DNA from: Nocardia aobensis NBRC 100429
GTDB lineage: Bacteria; Actinomycetota; Actinomycetes; Mycobacteriales; Mycobacteriaceae
NCBI RefSeq assembly: GCF_000308375.1
Contig: NZ_BAFQ01000061.1
Coordinates: 1-47,337 of the forward strand
DNA: 47,337 nt
Direction of reading: 5' to 3'
In this document: piece by piece, positions 1-7,172 of the stretch
How positions within the stretch are numbered: position 1 is the first letter of the stretch
Layout of the letters: each line of letters starts with the position of its first letter
Program-made: the position numbers and the translations under genes
Notes under the pieces: model-generated
What the model was told of the DNA's origin: nothing
The model's database searches: none
Seen by the model: only the letters and a program-made list of their open reading frames with translations

Positions 1-2
1 CG

Positions 3-131
3 GCCCCCGTCCGCCCCGGCATCGTCGCGCCGAGCCACCCCGGTCTGGGCGCCACCCCCGGTGGTGGCTTCCACGGTGGTGGACTGGGCGGTGGGCTCGG
101 CGGTGGTTTCCATGGCGGTTTCGGTCACTGA
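3..131 (+). CDS. C-terminus of a glycine-rich protein (partial)
   Basis: The frame is open from the left edge and stops with TGA at 129-131. The visible 42 residues are Gly/His/Phe-rich, with repeated GGG, GGGF and FHGG blocks, ending HGGFGH. There is no recognisable domain in what is visible. Such low-complexity tails occur on secreted or surface actinobacterial proteins, but a function cannot be assigned from this fragment. A compact hairpin follows the stop, which supports a true gene end here. Confidence 0.55.
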   Translation, partial: APVRPGIVAPSHPGLGATPGGGFHGGGLGGGLGGGFHGGFGH

Positions 132-133
132 CA

Positions 134-148
134 CCGCTCACCGAGCGG
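134..148. terminator. Hairpin between convergent genes
   Basis: CCGCTC-acc-GAGCGG is a perfect 6-bp stem with a 3-nt loop, 3 nt after the stop of the Gly-rich gene and before the end of the opposing VOC gene. There is no T-run, as is common for actinobacterial terminators. It could serve both strands. Confidence 0.4.
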
Positions 149-175
149 GTTCGGCCACCGATGCCGGGCCTGCGA

Positions 176-574
176 CTACGAGGCTGTGTGCTGATCCAGG
201 ACGTCGAGGTAGTGCTGGTTGGACATGATGCCGAGCAGATTGCCGAACGGGTCGATCACCGAGGCGGTGACGAAGCCCGGACCGCGTTCGGTGACGGGCT
301 GATGTTCGGCGGCGCCGAGTTCCCGGAGCCGCCGCAGAGACGCGTCCAGATTGTCGACATGCCAGTACAGCAGCGCGCCGCCGGTCCGGTGGGCGGGGTC
401 CGGGCAGTAGCGGCGGTCGATGATGCCGAGTTCCTGCCGGTAGTCGCCGATGCGGAATTCGATATAGCCCGGAACTTCGAAATACGGTGCGGTATCCAGT
501 AATTCGCTGTACCAGTGCTTGGCGGCGTCCAGGTCGTCGGCGTAGTAGGACACGGTCGTCATTCCTCGCAGCAT
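176..574 (-). CDS. VOC-family (glyoxalase/bleomycin-resistance fold) protein
   Basis: 132 aa, the usual length of a single-domain VOC protein. It has the paired beta-alpha-beta-beta-beta pattern: VSYYADDLDAAKHWYSELL at the start and a second module ending in SVIDPFGNLLGIM, the typical VOC C-terminal signature. The ATG at 574 is preceded by GAGGAG at good spacing; a second ATG at 562 is possible. It is transcribed divergently from a WYL-domain regulator across a strong palindrome, so it is probably that regulator's target. VOC proteins bind metals or small electrophiles or drugs; the substrate here cannot be told. Confidence 0.85.
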   Translation of the reverse strand: MLRGMTTVSYYADDLDAAKHWYSELLDTAPYFEVPGYIEFRIGDYRQELGIIDRRYCPDPAHRTGGALLYWHVDNLDASLRRLRELGAAEHQPVTERGPGFVTASVIDPFGNLLGIMSNQHYLDVLDQHTAS

Positions 575-619
575 GGTTTTCTCCTCGGTCGTTGCGGTGT
601 CTCATACGATCTTCGCGCG

Positions 620-646
620 CAAAGTGCTCACCGAATGAGCACTTTG
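620..646. promoter_or_regulatory. Perfect 11-bp-arm palindrome, likely operator
   Basis: CAAAGTGCTCA-ccgaa-TGAGCACTTTG: 11-bp perfect arms around a 5-nt centre, in the 89-bp gap between the divergent VOC and WYL-regulator genes. It overlaps the place where a -35 of the regulator gene would lie. Most simply, it is the operator of the regulator at 664. Confidence 0.7.
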
Positions 647-651
647 TTGGG

Positions 652-657
652 CAGAAT
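652..657 (+). promoter_or_regulatory. -10 element for a leaderless WYL-regulator mRNA
   Basis: CAGAAT (xAxxxT) lies 6 nt before the ATG at 664. With the usual 6-8 nt to the transcription start, the message would begin at or next to the ATG. No Shine-Dalgarno is visible, which agrees. Confidence 0.45.
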
Positions 658-663
658 TGCCGC

Positions 664-1596
664 ATGCGCGCCGACCGTCTGATTGCCACGCTGCTCCTGA
701 TGCAGGCGAGGGGCCGGGTGACCGCCGCCGAGGTCGCCAGGGAGCTCGAGGTTTCCGTGGCGACCGCGCGCCGCGACCTCGAGGCGCTGTCGTCGGCCGG
801 TGTTCCGGTCTATCCGCAGCCCGGTCGCGGCGGGGGCTGGGCGATGGTCGGCGGCGCCCGGACCGATCTCAGCGGAATGAAAGCCGACGAGGCGCGGGCG
901 CTGTTCCTGCTGCTCGGTCCGGCCGCCTCGGGATCGCCGGCCACCCGCTCGGCGCTGCGAAAACTGTTGCGGGCCTTGCCGGAGACGTTTCGGGAGGAGG
1001 CGTTGGCCGCCTCGGCGGCGACGCTGATCGATCCGGCCGGCTGGGGCCGGCAGCCGCACGCCGAGCCGGCGGAGGTCGCGCTGTTGCAGCAAGCCGTCAC
1101 CCGGCGGCGACCTGTCCGCTTCCGCTACGGTCCGGCCGGTCGCGACCGTCTCGTCGAGCCGTGGGGCGTCGTCGGCAAGGATGCGGTGTGGTACCTGATA
1201 GCCGGAACCGATCGAGGGCGCCGGACCTATCGGGTCGATCGGATGAGCGAGGTGACCGTCGAAGACGGCGTCACCGTCGTCCCGGCGGATTTCGACCTGG
1301 CGCAGGCGTGGTCGGAAATCGTCGAACAGATGGAACGCCGCCGCGGCGACGTGTCGGCGATCGTGCACGCCGATGCCGGGATCGTGCCGGTCCTGCGTGA
1401 TCGGCTGGGCCGGCACTGCGTCGAGGACGGTCCGGTCGACGACGGCCGGGTACGGCTGCGGATCAGTGCGCACCTGCCGCGCGCGATCGCCGAACAGCTC
1501 GCCGGATTCGGGAGACGCCTCGAAGTCGTTGCCCCCGAATCGATTCGGCGCGAGCTGGCCGCGCTGGCGGCCGAACTCACCACGATCTATCGCTGA
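664..1596 (+). CDS. YafY/WYL-domain transcriptional regulator
   Basis: 310 aa. The N-terminus (residues 1-55, starting MRADRLIATLLLMQARGRVT) is a DeoR-like winged helix with VAREL and VSVATARRDLEAL helices. The C-terminal half carries the WYL-type ligand domain (LVEPWGVVGKDAVWYLIAG, then TYRVDRM) found in YafY/PafBC-like regulators. The ATG at 664 was chosen because the HTH begins there and a -10-like CAGAAT lies 6 nt upstream; the frame is open further 5' but that part is palindrome and non-coding in character. It probably controls the divergent VOC gene and itself through the palindrome at 620-646. The ligand is unknown. Confidence 0.88.
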   Translation: MRADRLIATLLLMQARGRVTAAEVARELEVSVATARRDLEALSSAGVPVYPQPGRGGGWAMVGGARTDLSGMKADEARALFLLLGPAASGSPATRSALRKLLRALPETFREEALAASAATLIDPAGWGRQPHAEPAEVALLQQAVTRRRPVRFRYGPAGRDRLVEPWGVVGKDAVWYLIAGTDRGRRTYRVDRMSEVTVEDGVTVVPADFDLAQAWSEIVEQMERRRGDVSAIVHADAGIVPVLRDRLGRHCVEDGPVDDGRVRLRISAHLPRAIAEQLAGFGRRLEVVAPESIRRELAALAAELTTIYR

Positions 1597-1611
1597 TCCG
1601 AGGGCTCAGCG
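1591..1611. terminator. Hairpin built from two convergent stop codons
   Basis: CGCTGA at 1591-1596 pairs with TCAGCG at 1606-1611. Each arm is the last codon plus stop (Arg-TGA) of one of the two convergent genes. The loop is 9 nt. It probably works as a weak bidirectional terminator. Confidence 0.4.
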
Positions 1612-2367
1612 AGCGGTGAAACCACCGTCGACGGCGACCGCCGCGCCGGTGACGAAGCTCGCCTCGTCGGAGAGGAGGTAGGCGCACAGGGATGCGATCT
1701 CCTCCGCGCGCGCGATCCGGCGGAGGGGATGCAACGCCGCGACCGCTGCCTCGCCTTCGGGTGTCGCGCCCATCGACGAGCGGAAGGCGGGAGTATCCAC
1801 CGCGCCCGAGACCAGGGCGTTGACCCGCACGCCCGCGGCGGCTGTCTCCAGCGCTACCGCGCGGGTCAGGCCGACCACGCCGTGTTTGGCCGCGACGTAC
1901 GGAGCGACCGAGGCCATGCCGACCACGCCGAGGTTGGAGGCGTTGTTGAGAATCGCCCCGCCGCCGGACGCCAGCAGCGCCGGGACCTGGGATCGCAGAC
2001 CGAAGTACACGCCGGTGAGATTCAGTTCCAGATCCGCCCGCCAGCCGTTTTCGTCGATGTCCTGCACCGGGCCGAAGGCGTTGACCGCCCCGGCGTTGTT
2101 GAATGCCGCGTCCAGCCGTCCGAATTCGTCGATCGCGGTGCGGGTGAGCCGCTCCACGTCCTCGGCGACGGTGACGTCGGTCGGCACGAAGACGGCCCGG
2201 CCGCCCTCGGCCCGAATGTCCGCGGCGATCCGGTCCCCGGCCTCCTTACCGCGAGAGCCCAGCACCACCGCGGCTCCCTCGGCCGCCACGCGCCGGGCCA
2301 CGGCCGCACCGACCCCGCTGCTCGCACCGGTGATCAGCACGACCTTCGATTCGAACCGGTTGTCCAT
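1606..2367 (-). CDS. Short-chain dehydrogenase/reductase (SDR)
   Basis: 253 aa, the classical SDR length. It shows the TGASSGVG cofactor loop (13-20), NNAG (90-93), a catalytic Ser in NNASN (144), and the YxxxK pair Tyr157/Lys161, followed by VNALVSGAVDTP. The C-terminus has the usual FVTGAAVAVDGG. It is an NAD(P)-dependent oxidoreductase of unknown substrate. The ATG at 2367 was preferred over one at 2379 because GGAG lies about 7 nt before it; the frame is open further upstream but has no SDR-like sequence. It stands alone between the WYL regulator (convergent) and the HAD gene (divergent). Confidence 0.9.
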   Translation of the reverse strand: MDNRFESKVVLITGASSGVGAAVARRVAAEGAAVVLGSRGKEAGDRIAADIRAEGGRAVFVPTDVTVAEDVERLTRTAIDEFGRLDAAFNNAGAVNAFGPVQDIDENGWRADLELNLTGVYFGLRSQVPALLASGGGAILNNASNLGVVGMASVAPYVAAKHGVVGLTRAVALETAAAGVRVNALVSGAVDTPAFRSSMGATPEGEAAVAALHPLRRIARAEEIASLCAYLLSDEASFVTGAAVAVDGGFTAR

Positions 2368-2473
2368 CGTCGTCTCCATATCTGCTGTTTCCACATCCGT
2401 TGTCTGCCACGTGATCTCGCGGCAGCTGTCAGTCAAGTCGTGCGGAGCCGGCAAAGCTGGCGGGATTCGGACC

Positions 2474-2479
2474 TATAGT
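2474..2479 (+). promoter_or_regulatory. TATAGT -10-like hexamer
   Basis: TATAGT is a 5/6 match to the -10 consensus, in the 202-bp divergent gap between the SDR and HAD genes. No good -35 is visible 17 nt upstream. It may drive the HAD gene with an ~80-nt leader, as an alternative to the leaderless site at 2558. Confidence 0.3.
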
Positions 2480-2557
2480 TGATGCGTCATGCAACGCTCG
2501 GGCCGGCATACCGCCGGGTAACGGAGGCGGGGCTGTCAGTGCGGATGCACGATCGGT

Positions 2558-2563
2558 GACAAT
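2558..2563 (+). promoter_or_regulatory. -10-like element for a leaderless HAD mRNA
   Basis: GACAAT lies 6 nt before the GTG start at 2570. No Shine-Dalgarno is visible between them. Confidence 0.35.
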
Positions 2564-2569
2564 GACTCG

Positions 2570-3358
2570 GTGAACAGTCCTCGACTGATTGCCCTGGATG
2601 TGGACGGGACCATCCTGCAGGCGGGCGCACCCATGAGTCCGCGGGTGCGTGCGGCGGTGCGCGCCGCGGTCGATGCGGGCGCCCACGTGGTGATCACCAC
2701 CGGCCGCACCCTGCTGGCCACCCGTCTCGTGATGGAGGAGCTGGGACTCGAGGAGGGGCAGGCGCTGTGCTCGAACGGCGCTGTGCACGTCGACATTTCG
2801 AACTGGGAGCCGCTGGCTGTGCACACCTTCGACCCGGAACCGGCGGTCGCGACACTGCGTGCAGTGCTGCCCGACATGGTGCTGTCGGTGGAGAAGGTGG
2901 GTGTGGGCACCTGGGCCACCGGCTACTATCCCGGCAGTTTCCGGCTCGGCGAATTCCGCTTCGTCGACGATGCGGAGTTGAGCCTGGAACCCACCACGCG
3001 GCTGAACGGCTGGTGGCCGGGCGGCAGCCTCGACGAAATGATCGACGCCGTCGGCGAACTCGATCTTCCCGGCGCCGGCTGGGTGCACGGCGAGGACGAA
3101 CCGTGGCTGGTCGCGTCCAAGCAGGGGGTGTCCAAAGGCTGGGCGCTGGAACAACTACGCCTGGCCCTCGACATCCCGCTGGAGCAGACCCTGGCCATCG
3201 GCGACGGGTACAACGATATCGAAATGCTCACCTGGGCAGGGCATTCCGTCGCCATGGGGAATGCCGTGGCCCCGGTCCACGAGCTCGCCGACGAGACGAC
3301 CGCCGATATCGGCGAGGACGGGGCGGCCCTGGTGCTGGAGCGCTGGTTCGGGGGATGA
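2570..3358 (+). CDS. HAD-superfamily phosphatase, Cof type
   Basis: 262 aa with a GTG start. Motif I is DVDGT at 10-14 (nucleophile Asp10, acid Asp12), and motif IV is IGDGYNDIEML near 210; a Lys in ASKQGVSKGWAL supplies motif III. The long insertion between motifs II and III marks the Cof/C2-cap subfamily, which hydrolyses sugar phosphates, nucleotides or vitamin intermediates such as PLP and FMN. The substrate cannot be told from sequence. It is cytoplasmic and has no signal peptide. It is convergent with the chelatase gene that ends the sulfur operon. Confidence 0.88.
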   Translation: MNSPRLIALDVDGTILQAGAPMSPRVRAAVRAAVDAGAHVVITTGRTLLATRLVMEELGLEEGQALCSNGAVHVDISNWEPLAVHTFDPEPAVATLRAVLPDMVLSVEKVGVGTWATGYYPGSFRLGEFRFVDDAELSLEPTTRLNGWWPGGSLDEMIDAVGELDLPGAGWVHGEDEPWLVASKQGVSKGWALEQLRLALDIPLEQTLAIGDGYNDIEMLTWAGHSVAMGNAVAPVHELADETTADIGEDGAALVLERWFGG

Positions 3359-3404
3359 GCCCCGGCGCGCGAAGCCGCGCGACCGACGCGAGGCCGAGCC
3401 CGAA

Positions 3405-4241
3405 TCAGGCCGAGAGTTCGAGTGACAGCCGCCCGGCGGCGTGATAACGGTCGAGCGCGACCTCCGTGAGAAGCCGGTGCGGCCCGATCGGGGGTGCGTG
3501 CACGAGGCCGGGTTCGGCGTCGGCCAGCCGATCGATGAGCAAGCCGGGGGCGAGGAACCACGGGACGACCATCACCCGGCGGGCTCCCCGGCTGCGCAGT
3601 TCCGACGCCGCTCGGGTCAGCGACGGCTGCGTGGTCGCGAAGCAGATCGCGGACCGCCAGCCGGTGCCGTGCGTGAGCGCCGCCGCGACCTCGGCGGTGA
3701 TCCGGTTGGCGGCCGCGGACGAGGAGCCGACGGCTGCGACCGCGAGACCCAGGCCGGCGTCGTCGCGATCGGCGCCGGCGTCGAACGCTCGATCCCGCAA
3801 CGCCGCCACGAGCCGTGCGTCGGTTCCGAGCACATCGGCCTGCGTGATCCGCAGCAACGGATGCCGGTGGCGGGCGGCCGCCAGCATGCCGGGCAGGTCC
3901 ACCCGGGCGTGAAACGCGCTGCCCAGCAGCAACGGAACGACGATGGCTTCGGTATGTCCCTGTGCCGCAACGGCATCGATGACCTGTTCCACCGAGGGGG
4001 TGTTCAGATCCAGGAATGCCAGTCGTACGTCGACATCCGGACGCTGTTGGGCGATCTCGGCGACTACGGCCGACATCGTCGCCGCGGACCGCGGATCACG
4101 GCTCCCGTGTGCGACCGCGATGAATGCCGGGGCGCGCCCGTTCCCGACTGCGGCAAGTCCGGTGCCGGAGGGCATCGCGGGCGCGGCCAACGGCCGCAGC
4201 GACCGCTCGCCGTTCCCGAATGCTCCACCGGCCGAACTCAT
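3405..4241 (-). CDS. Sirohydrochlorin chelatase-like protein (CbiX/SirB family)
   Basis: 278 aa with two repeated chelatase halves. The first has AVAHGSRDP (His45, the expected metal-binding or catalytic His), DVRLAFLDLNTPSVEQVI and VVPLLLGSAFHARVDLPG; the second has VMVVPWFLAPGLLIDRL. It is the last gene of the sulfate-reduction operon and starts 1 nt after the cysN stop, so it is probably translationally coupled. The context suggests Fe insertion into sirohydrochlorin to give siroheme, the cofactor of SirA; Co chelation for B12 is the alternative. About 35 N-terminal residues are low-complexity, so the ATG at 4175 is a possible later start. M. tuberculosis has a similar gene beside cysH. 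Confidence 0.85.
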   Translation of the reverse strand: MSSAGGAFGNGERSLRPLAAPAMPSGTGLAAVGNGRAPAFIAVAHGSRDPRSAATMSAVVAEIAQQRPDVDVRLAFLDLNTPSVEQVIDAVAAQGHTEAIVVPLLLGSAFHARVDLPGMLAAARHRHPLLRITQADVLGTDARLVAALRDRAFDAGADRDDAGLGLAVAAVGSSSAAANRITAEVAAALTHGTGWRSAICFATTQPSLTRAASELRSRGARRVMVVPWFLAPGLLIDRLADAEPGLVHAPPIGPHRLLTEVALDRYHAAGRLSLELSA

Positions 4242-4242
4242 C

Positions 4243-5532
4243 TCAGTTACCGACCTCGACCGAGGTCAGCACGTCGCCCACCAAGCCGGCGGCCAGGGTG
4301 TTACCGCCCGCCGGGTCGATGAGCAGGAAGCTGCCGGTGTAGCGGTTGACCCGATAGTCGTCGGCCGCGATCGGCTCCGCGACGCGCACCGAGATGCGGC
4401 CGATATCGTTGAGCGCCAGCGATTCCGGATTCGGATCGGCGGCCAGGTTCTGCTCGTCGAACCGCTCGATCAGCGCGCCGACGATGGCCTGCGTGGTCCG
4501 GGTGCCGTGCTTGAGCAGCAGGCGGGCGCCGGGCCGCAGCGGCTTGTCGCCGAGCCAGCAGACGGTGGCGTCGAACGAATCGATCGGTTCGGGTGCGTCG
4601 GCGGCCGCGACGATGGTGTCGCCTCGGGAGATGTCGACGTCGTCGGTGAGCAGCAGGGTCACACTGCGGCCGGGCTGGGCCGAGGGCAGTTCGCCGTCGG
4701 CGGTATCGATGCGGTCGACCGTGGTCCGGATACCGGAGGGCAGCACCACGACCTCGTCGCCCTTGGACACCATGCCCGCGGCGACCTGTCCCGCATATCC
4801 GCGATAGTCCGGATACTCCGCCGTCCGCGGGCGGATCACGTACTGGACGGGGAAGCGCAGACCCACCTGATGGCGGCCGGTGCTGTCGGCATCGACCGGC
4901 ACCGACTCCAGATGCTCGATCAGGGAGGGGCCGTCGTAGAACGGAGTTTTCTCCGACCGCGACGCGATGTTGTCACCGTGCAGCGCCGACACCGGAATCT
5001 CGACGACGTCCTCGGCGGCCCAGCCGAGTTTGCTCGTCAGCTCGGTGAACTCGGTCACGATCTGGGCGAAGACCGCTTCCGCATCGTCGACCAGATCGAT
5101 CTTGTTCACCGCCAGCACCAGCTTCGGCACACCCAGCAGCGCCATCACGGCGGCGTGGCGCCGGGTCTGCTCGATGACGCCCTTACGGGCGTCGACCAGC
5201 AGGATCACCAGCTGTGCCGTCGACGCGCCCGAGACGGTGTTGCGGGTGTACTGCACGTGGCCCGGGGTGTCGGCGAGCACGAAGGACCGCTTCGGCGTCG
5301 CGAAGTACCGGTAGGCCACATCGATCGTGATGCCCTGTTCGCGTTCGGCGCGCAGCCCGTCGACCAGCAGCGAGAGATCGGGAGTGGCCAGACCCTTGTC
5401 GACCGAGGCCCGGGTGACGGCGTCGATCTGGTCGGCCAGCACCGATTTCGTGTCGTAGAGCAGACGTCCGACCAGTGTGGACTTGCCGTCGTCGACACTG
5501 CCGGCGGTGGCCAGTCTCAGTAGGTCGGACAT
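4243..5532 (-). CDS. cysN: Sulfate adenylyltransferase, GTPase subunit 1
   Basis: 429 aa. It is the EF-Tu-like GTPase of ATP sulfurylase, coupling GTP hydrolysis to the formation of adenosine phosphosulfate (APS) by CysD. It shows the P-loop GSVDDGKS (11-18), DTPGHVQYTRN (G3) and NKIDLVDD (G4), followed by EF-Tu-like beta-barrel domains. The length equals CysN alone: there is no C-terminal APS kinase (CysC) domain, unlike the CysNC fusion of M. tuberculosis. That fits a pathway in which APS, not PAPS, is reduced. The start overlaps the cysD stop by 1 nt (TGATG), so translation is coupled. Confidence 0.96.
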   Translation of the reverse strand: MSDLLRLATAGSVDDGKSTLVGRLLYDTKSVLADQIDAVTRASVDKGLATPDLSLLVDGLRAEREQGITIDVAYRYFATPKRSFVLADTPGHVQYTRNTVSGASTAQLVILLVDARKGVIEQTRRHAAVMALLGVPKLVLAVNKIDLVDDAEAVFAQIVTEFTELTSKLGWAAEDVVEIPVSALHGDNIASRSEKTPFYDGPSLIEHLESVPVDADSTGRHQVGLRFPVQYVIRPRTAEYPDYRGYAGQVAAGMVSKGDEVVVLPSGIRTTVDRIDTADGELPSAQPGRSVTLLLTDDVDISRGDTIVAAADAPEPIDSFDATVCWLGDKPLRPGARLLLKHGTRTTQAIVGALIERFDEQNLAADPNPESLALNDIGRISVRVAEPIAADDYRVNRYTGSFLLIDPAGGNTLAAGLVGDVLTSVEVGN

Positions 5533-6446
5533 CAGAAATAACCCTCTCGCTTGCGGTCTTCCATGGCGGCCTCGGAGACGCGGTCGTCGCCGCGGGTCGC
5601 GCCACGTTCGGTGAGTCGCGACGCGGCGACCTCGGCGAGGATGTCGTCGTTGGTCGCGGCATCGGAAAGTATTGCGCCGGTGGTGGATCCGTCACCGACG
5701 GTGCGGTAGCGCACCGACTTGACGACCAGCTCCTCACCCTCGCGCGGACCACCCCAGGAACCCGGGGTCATCCACATGCCGTCACGCTGGTACACCGGCC
5801 GCTCGTGCGCGTAGTAGATGGTCGCGAGTTCGACGTTCTCACGCGCGATGTAGCGCCAGATGTCGAGTTCGGTCCAGTTGCTCAGCGGGAACACCCGCAC
5901 GTGCTCACCGGGCGCGTGCCGGCCGTTGTACAAGTTCCACAGTTCCGGGCGCTGCCGCTTCGGGTCCCAGCGGCCGAACGCGTCGCGCAGCGAGAAGATC
6001 CGCTCCTTGGCCCGCGAACGCTCCTCGTCGCGCCGGCCGCCGCCGAAGACCGCGTCGAAGCGATTCTCGGTGATGGCGTCCAGCAGCGGCACGGTCTGCA
6101 GCGGGTTGCGAATACCGTCGGGCCGTTCGGTGAGCCGGCCGTCGGCGAGGTACTCCTCGACGCTGGCGACGTGCAGCCGCAGCCCGTACTTCTCGACCAC
6201 GTGATCGCGGAAGGCCAGCACCTCGTCGAGGTTGTGGCCGGTGTCCACGTGCAGCAGCGAGAACGGCAGCGGCGCGGGCCAGAAGGCTTTCAGCGCCAGG
6301 TGCAGCAGGACCGTGGAGTCCTTACCGCCGGAGAACAGGATCACCGGCCGCTCGAATTCGCCCGCCACCTCACGGAAAATGTGGATGGCTTCGCTCTCGA
6401 GGGCGGCAAGGGTATCGAATTGTGTATCGGTCACCGTTGAAGTCAT
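5532..6446 (-). CDS. cysD: Sulfate adenylyltransferase, catalytic subunit 2
   Basis: 304 aa. The PP-loop SGGKDS (39-44) binds ATP; the later KRQRPELWNLYNGRH and FPLSNWTELDIWRYI stretches are typical of CysD. With CysN it makes APS from sulfate and ATP. The ATG at 6446 overlaps the cysH stop by 4 nt (ATGA) and begins MTSTVTDTQFDTLAALESEA, the normal start of the family. The frame is open for 32 more codons but these lie inside cysH. It is the third gene of the operon sirA-cysH-cysD-cysN-chelatase. Confidence 0.96.
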   Translation of the reverse strand: MTSTVTDTQFDTLAALESEAIHIFREVAGEFERPVILFSGGKDSTVLLHLALKAFWPAPLPFSLLHVDTGHNLDEVLAFRDHVVEKYGLRLHVASVEEYLADGRLTERPDGIRNPLQTVPLLDAITENRFDAVFGGGRRDEERSRAKERIFSLRDAFGRWDPKRQRPELWNLYNGRHAPGEHVRVFPLSNWTELDIWRYIARENVELATIYYAHERPVYQRDGMWMTPGSWGGPREGEELVVKSVRYRTVGDGSTTGAILSDAATNDDILAEVAASRLTERGATRGDDRVSEAAMEDRKREGYF

Positions 6447-7159
6447 GAGGCGTGCAACCCGCATTCGGTCTTGGCGAGGCCGGCCCAACGGCCGCTTCGC
6501 GGATCGGATCCCGGTTCCGGCTTCCGTGTGCACGGAGCGCAACCGATGGACGGATATCCCTCCTCGACGAGAGGGTTGACGAGAATGCCGTGCTGGTCGA
6601 TATACGCGGCCATCTCGTCATCGGACCAGGCGGCGATCGGGTTGATCTTCACCAGGCCGAAGCCCTCGTCGAAGGAGATCAGGGGCGCGTTGGCCCGGGT
6701 CGGGGCCTCCACGCGCCGGATGCCGGTCACCCACGCGTTGTAGGGAGCCAGCGATCTCTTCAGCGGCACCACCTTGCGCAGCCGGCAGCATTCACCGGCG
6801 TCGCGGGCGAACAGATCCTTGCCGAGCAGCTGATCCTGTTCGGCGACAGTATTTTCGGGCTGCACGTTCACGATGTTCACGCCGTACACGGTCTCGACCG
6901 CGTCCCGGGTGCCGATGGTCTCGGCGAAGTGGTAGCCGGTGTCGAGGAACAGGATGTCGACGCCGGGCCGTACCTGCGCGGCCAAGTGCACCAACACGGC
7001 GTCCTGCATATTCGAGGCGACGATGTAGCCGGAACCGAAGATGTCCTCGGTCCACTGCAGCAGTTCGGTCGCCGAGGCGTCCGGGCCCAGCCGCGCCGCG
7101 CCGTCCTCGGCGATCCCGCGCAGCTCGGCTTCGCTCAGCTTGTCCAAAGTGGTTGCCAT
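6443..7159 (-). CDS. cysH: Adenylylsulfate (APS) reductase, 4Fe-4S type
   Basis: 238 aa. It reduces APS to sulfite and AMP using thioredoxin. The four iron-sulfur cysteines are present as Cys124-Cys125 and Cys207-x2-Cys210, the signature that separates APS reductases from Fe-S-free PAPS reductases; the C-terminal ECGLH (Cys233) carries the catalytic Cys. The ATG at 7159 has GGGAG about 9 nt upstream and lies 13 nt after the sirA stop. The overlap with cysD is 4 nt. Together with the absence of cysC this says that sulfate is assimilated by the APS route. Confidence 0.95.
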   Translation of the reverse strand: MATTLDKLSEAELRGIAEDGAARLGPDASATELLQWTEDIFGSGYIVASNMQDAVLVHLAAQVRPGVDILFLDTGYHFAETIGTRDAVETVYGVNIVNVQPENTVAEQDQLLGKDLFARDAGECCRLRKVVPLKRSLAPYNAWVTGIRRVEAPTRANAPLISFDEGFGLVKINPIAAWSDDEMAAYIDQHGILVNPLVEEGYPSIGCAPCTRKPEPGSDPRSGRWAGLAKTECGLHAS

Positions 7160-7172
7160 ACTGAATCTCCCG

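Noticed and set aside
3..131. PE_PGRS-type protein
   Set aside because: Only 42 Gly/His-rich residues are visible; there is no PE domain and the GGAGGA codon pattern is absent.
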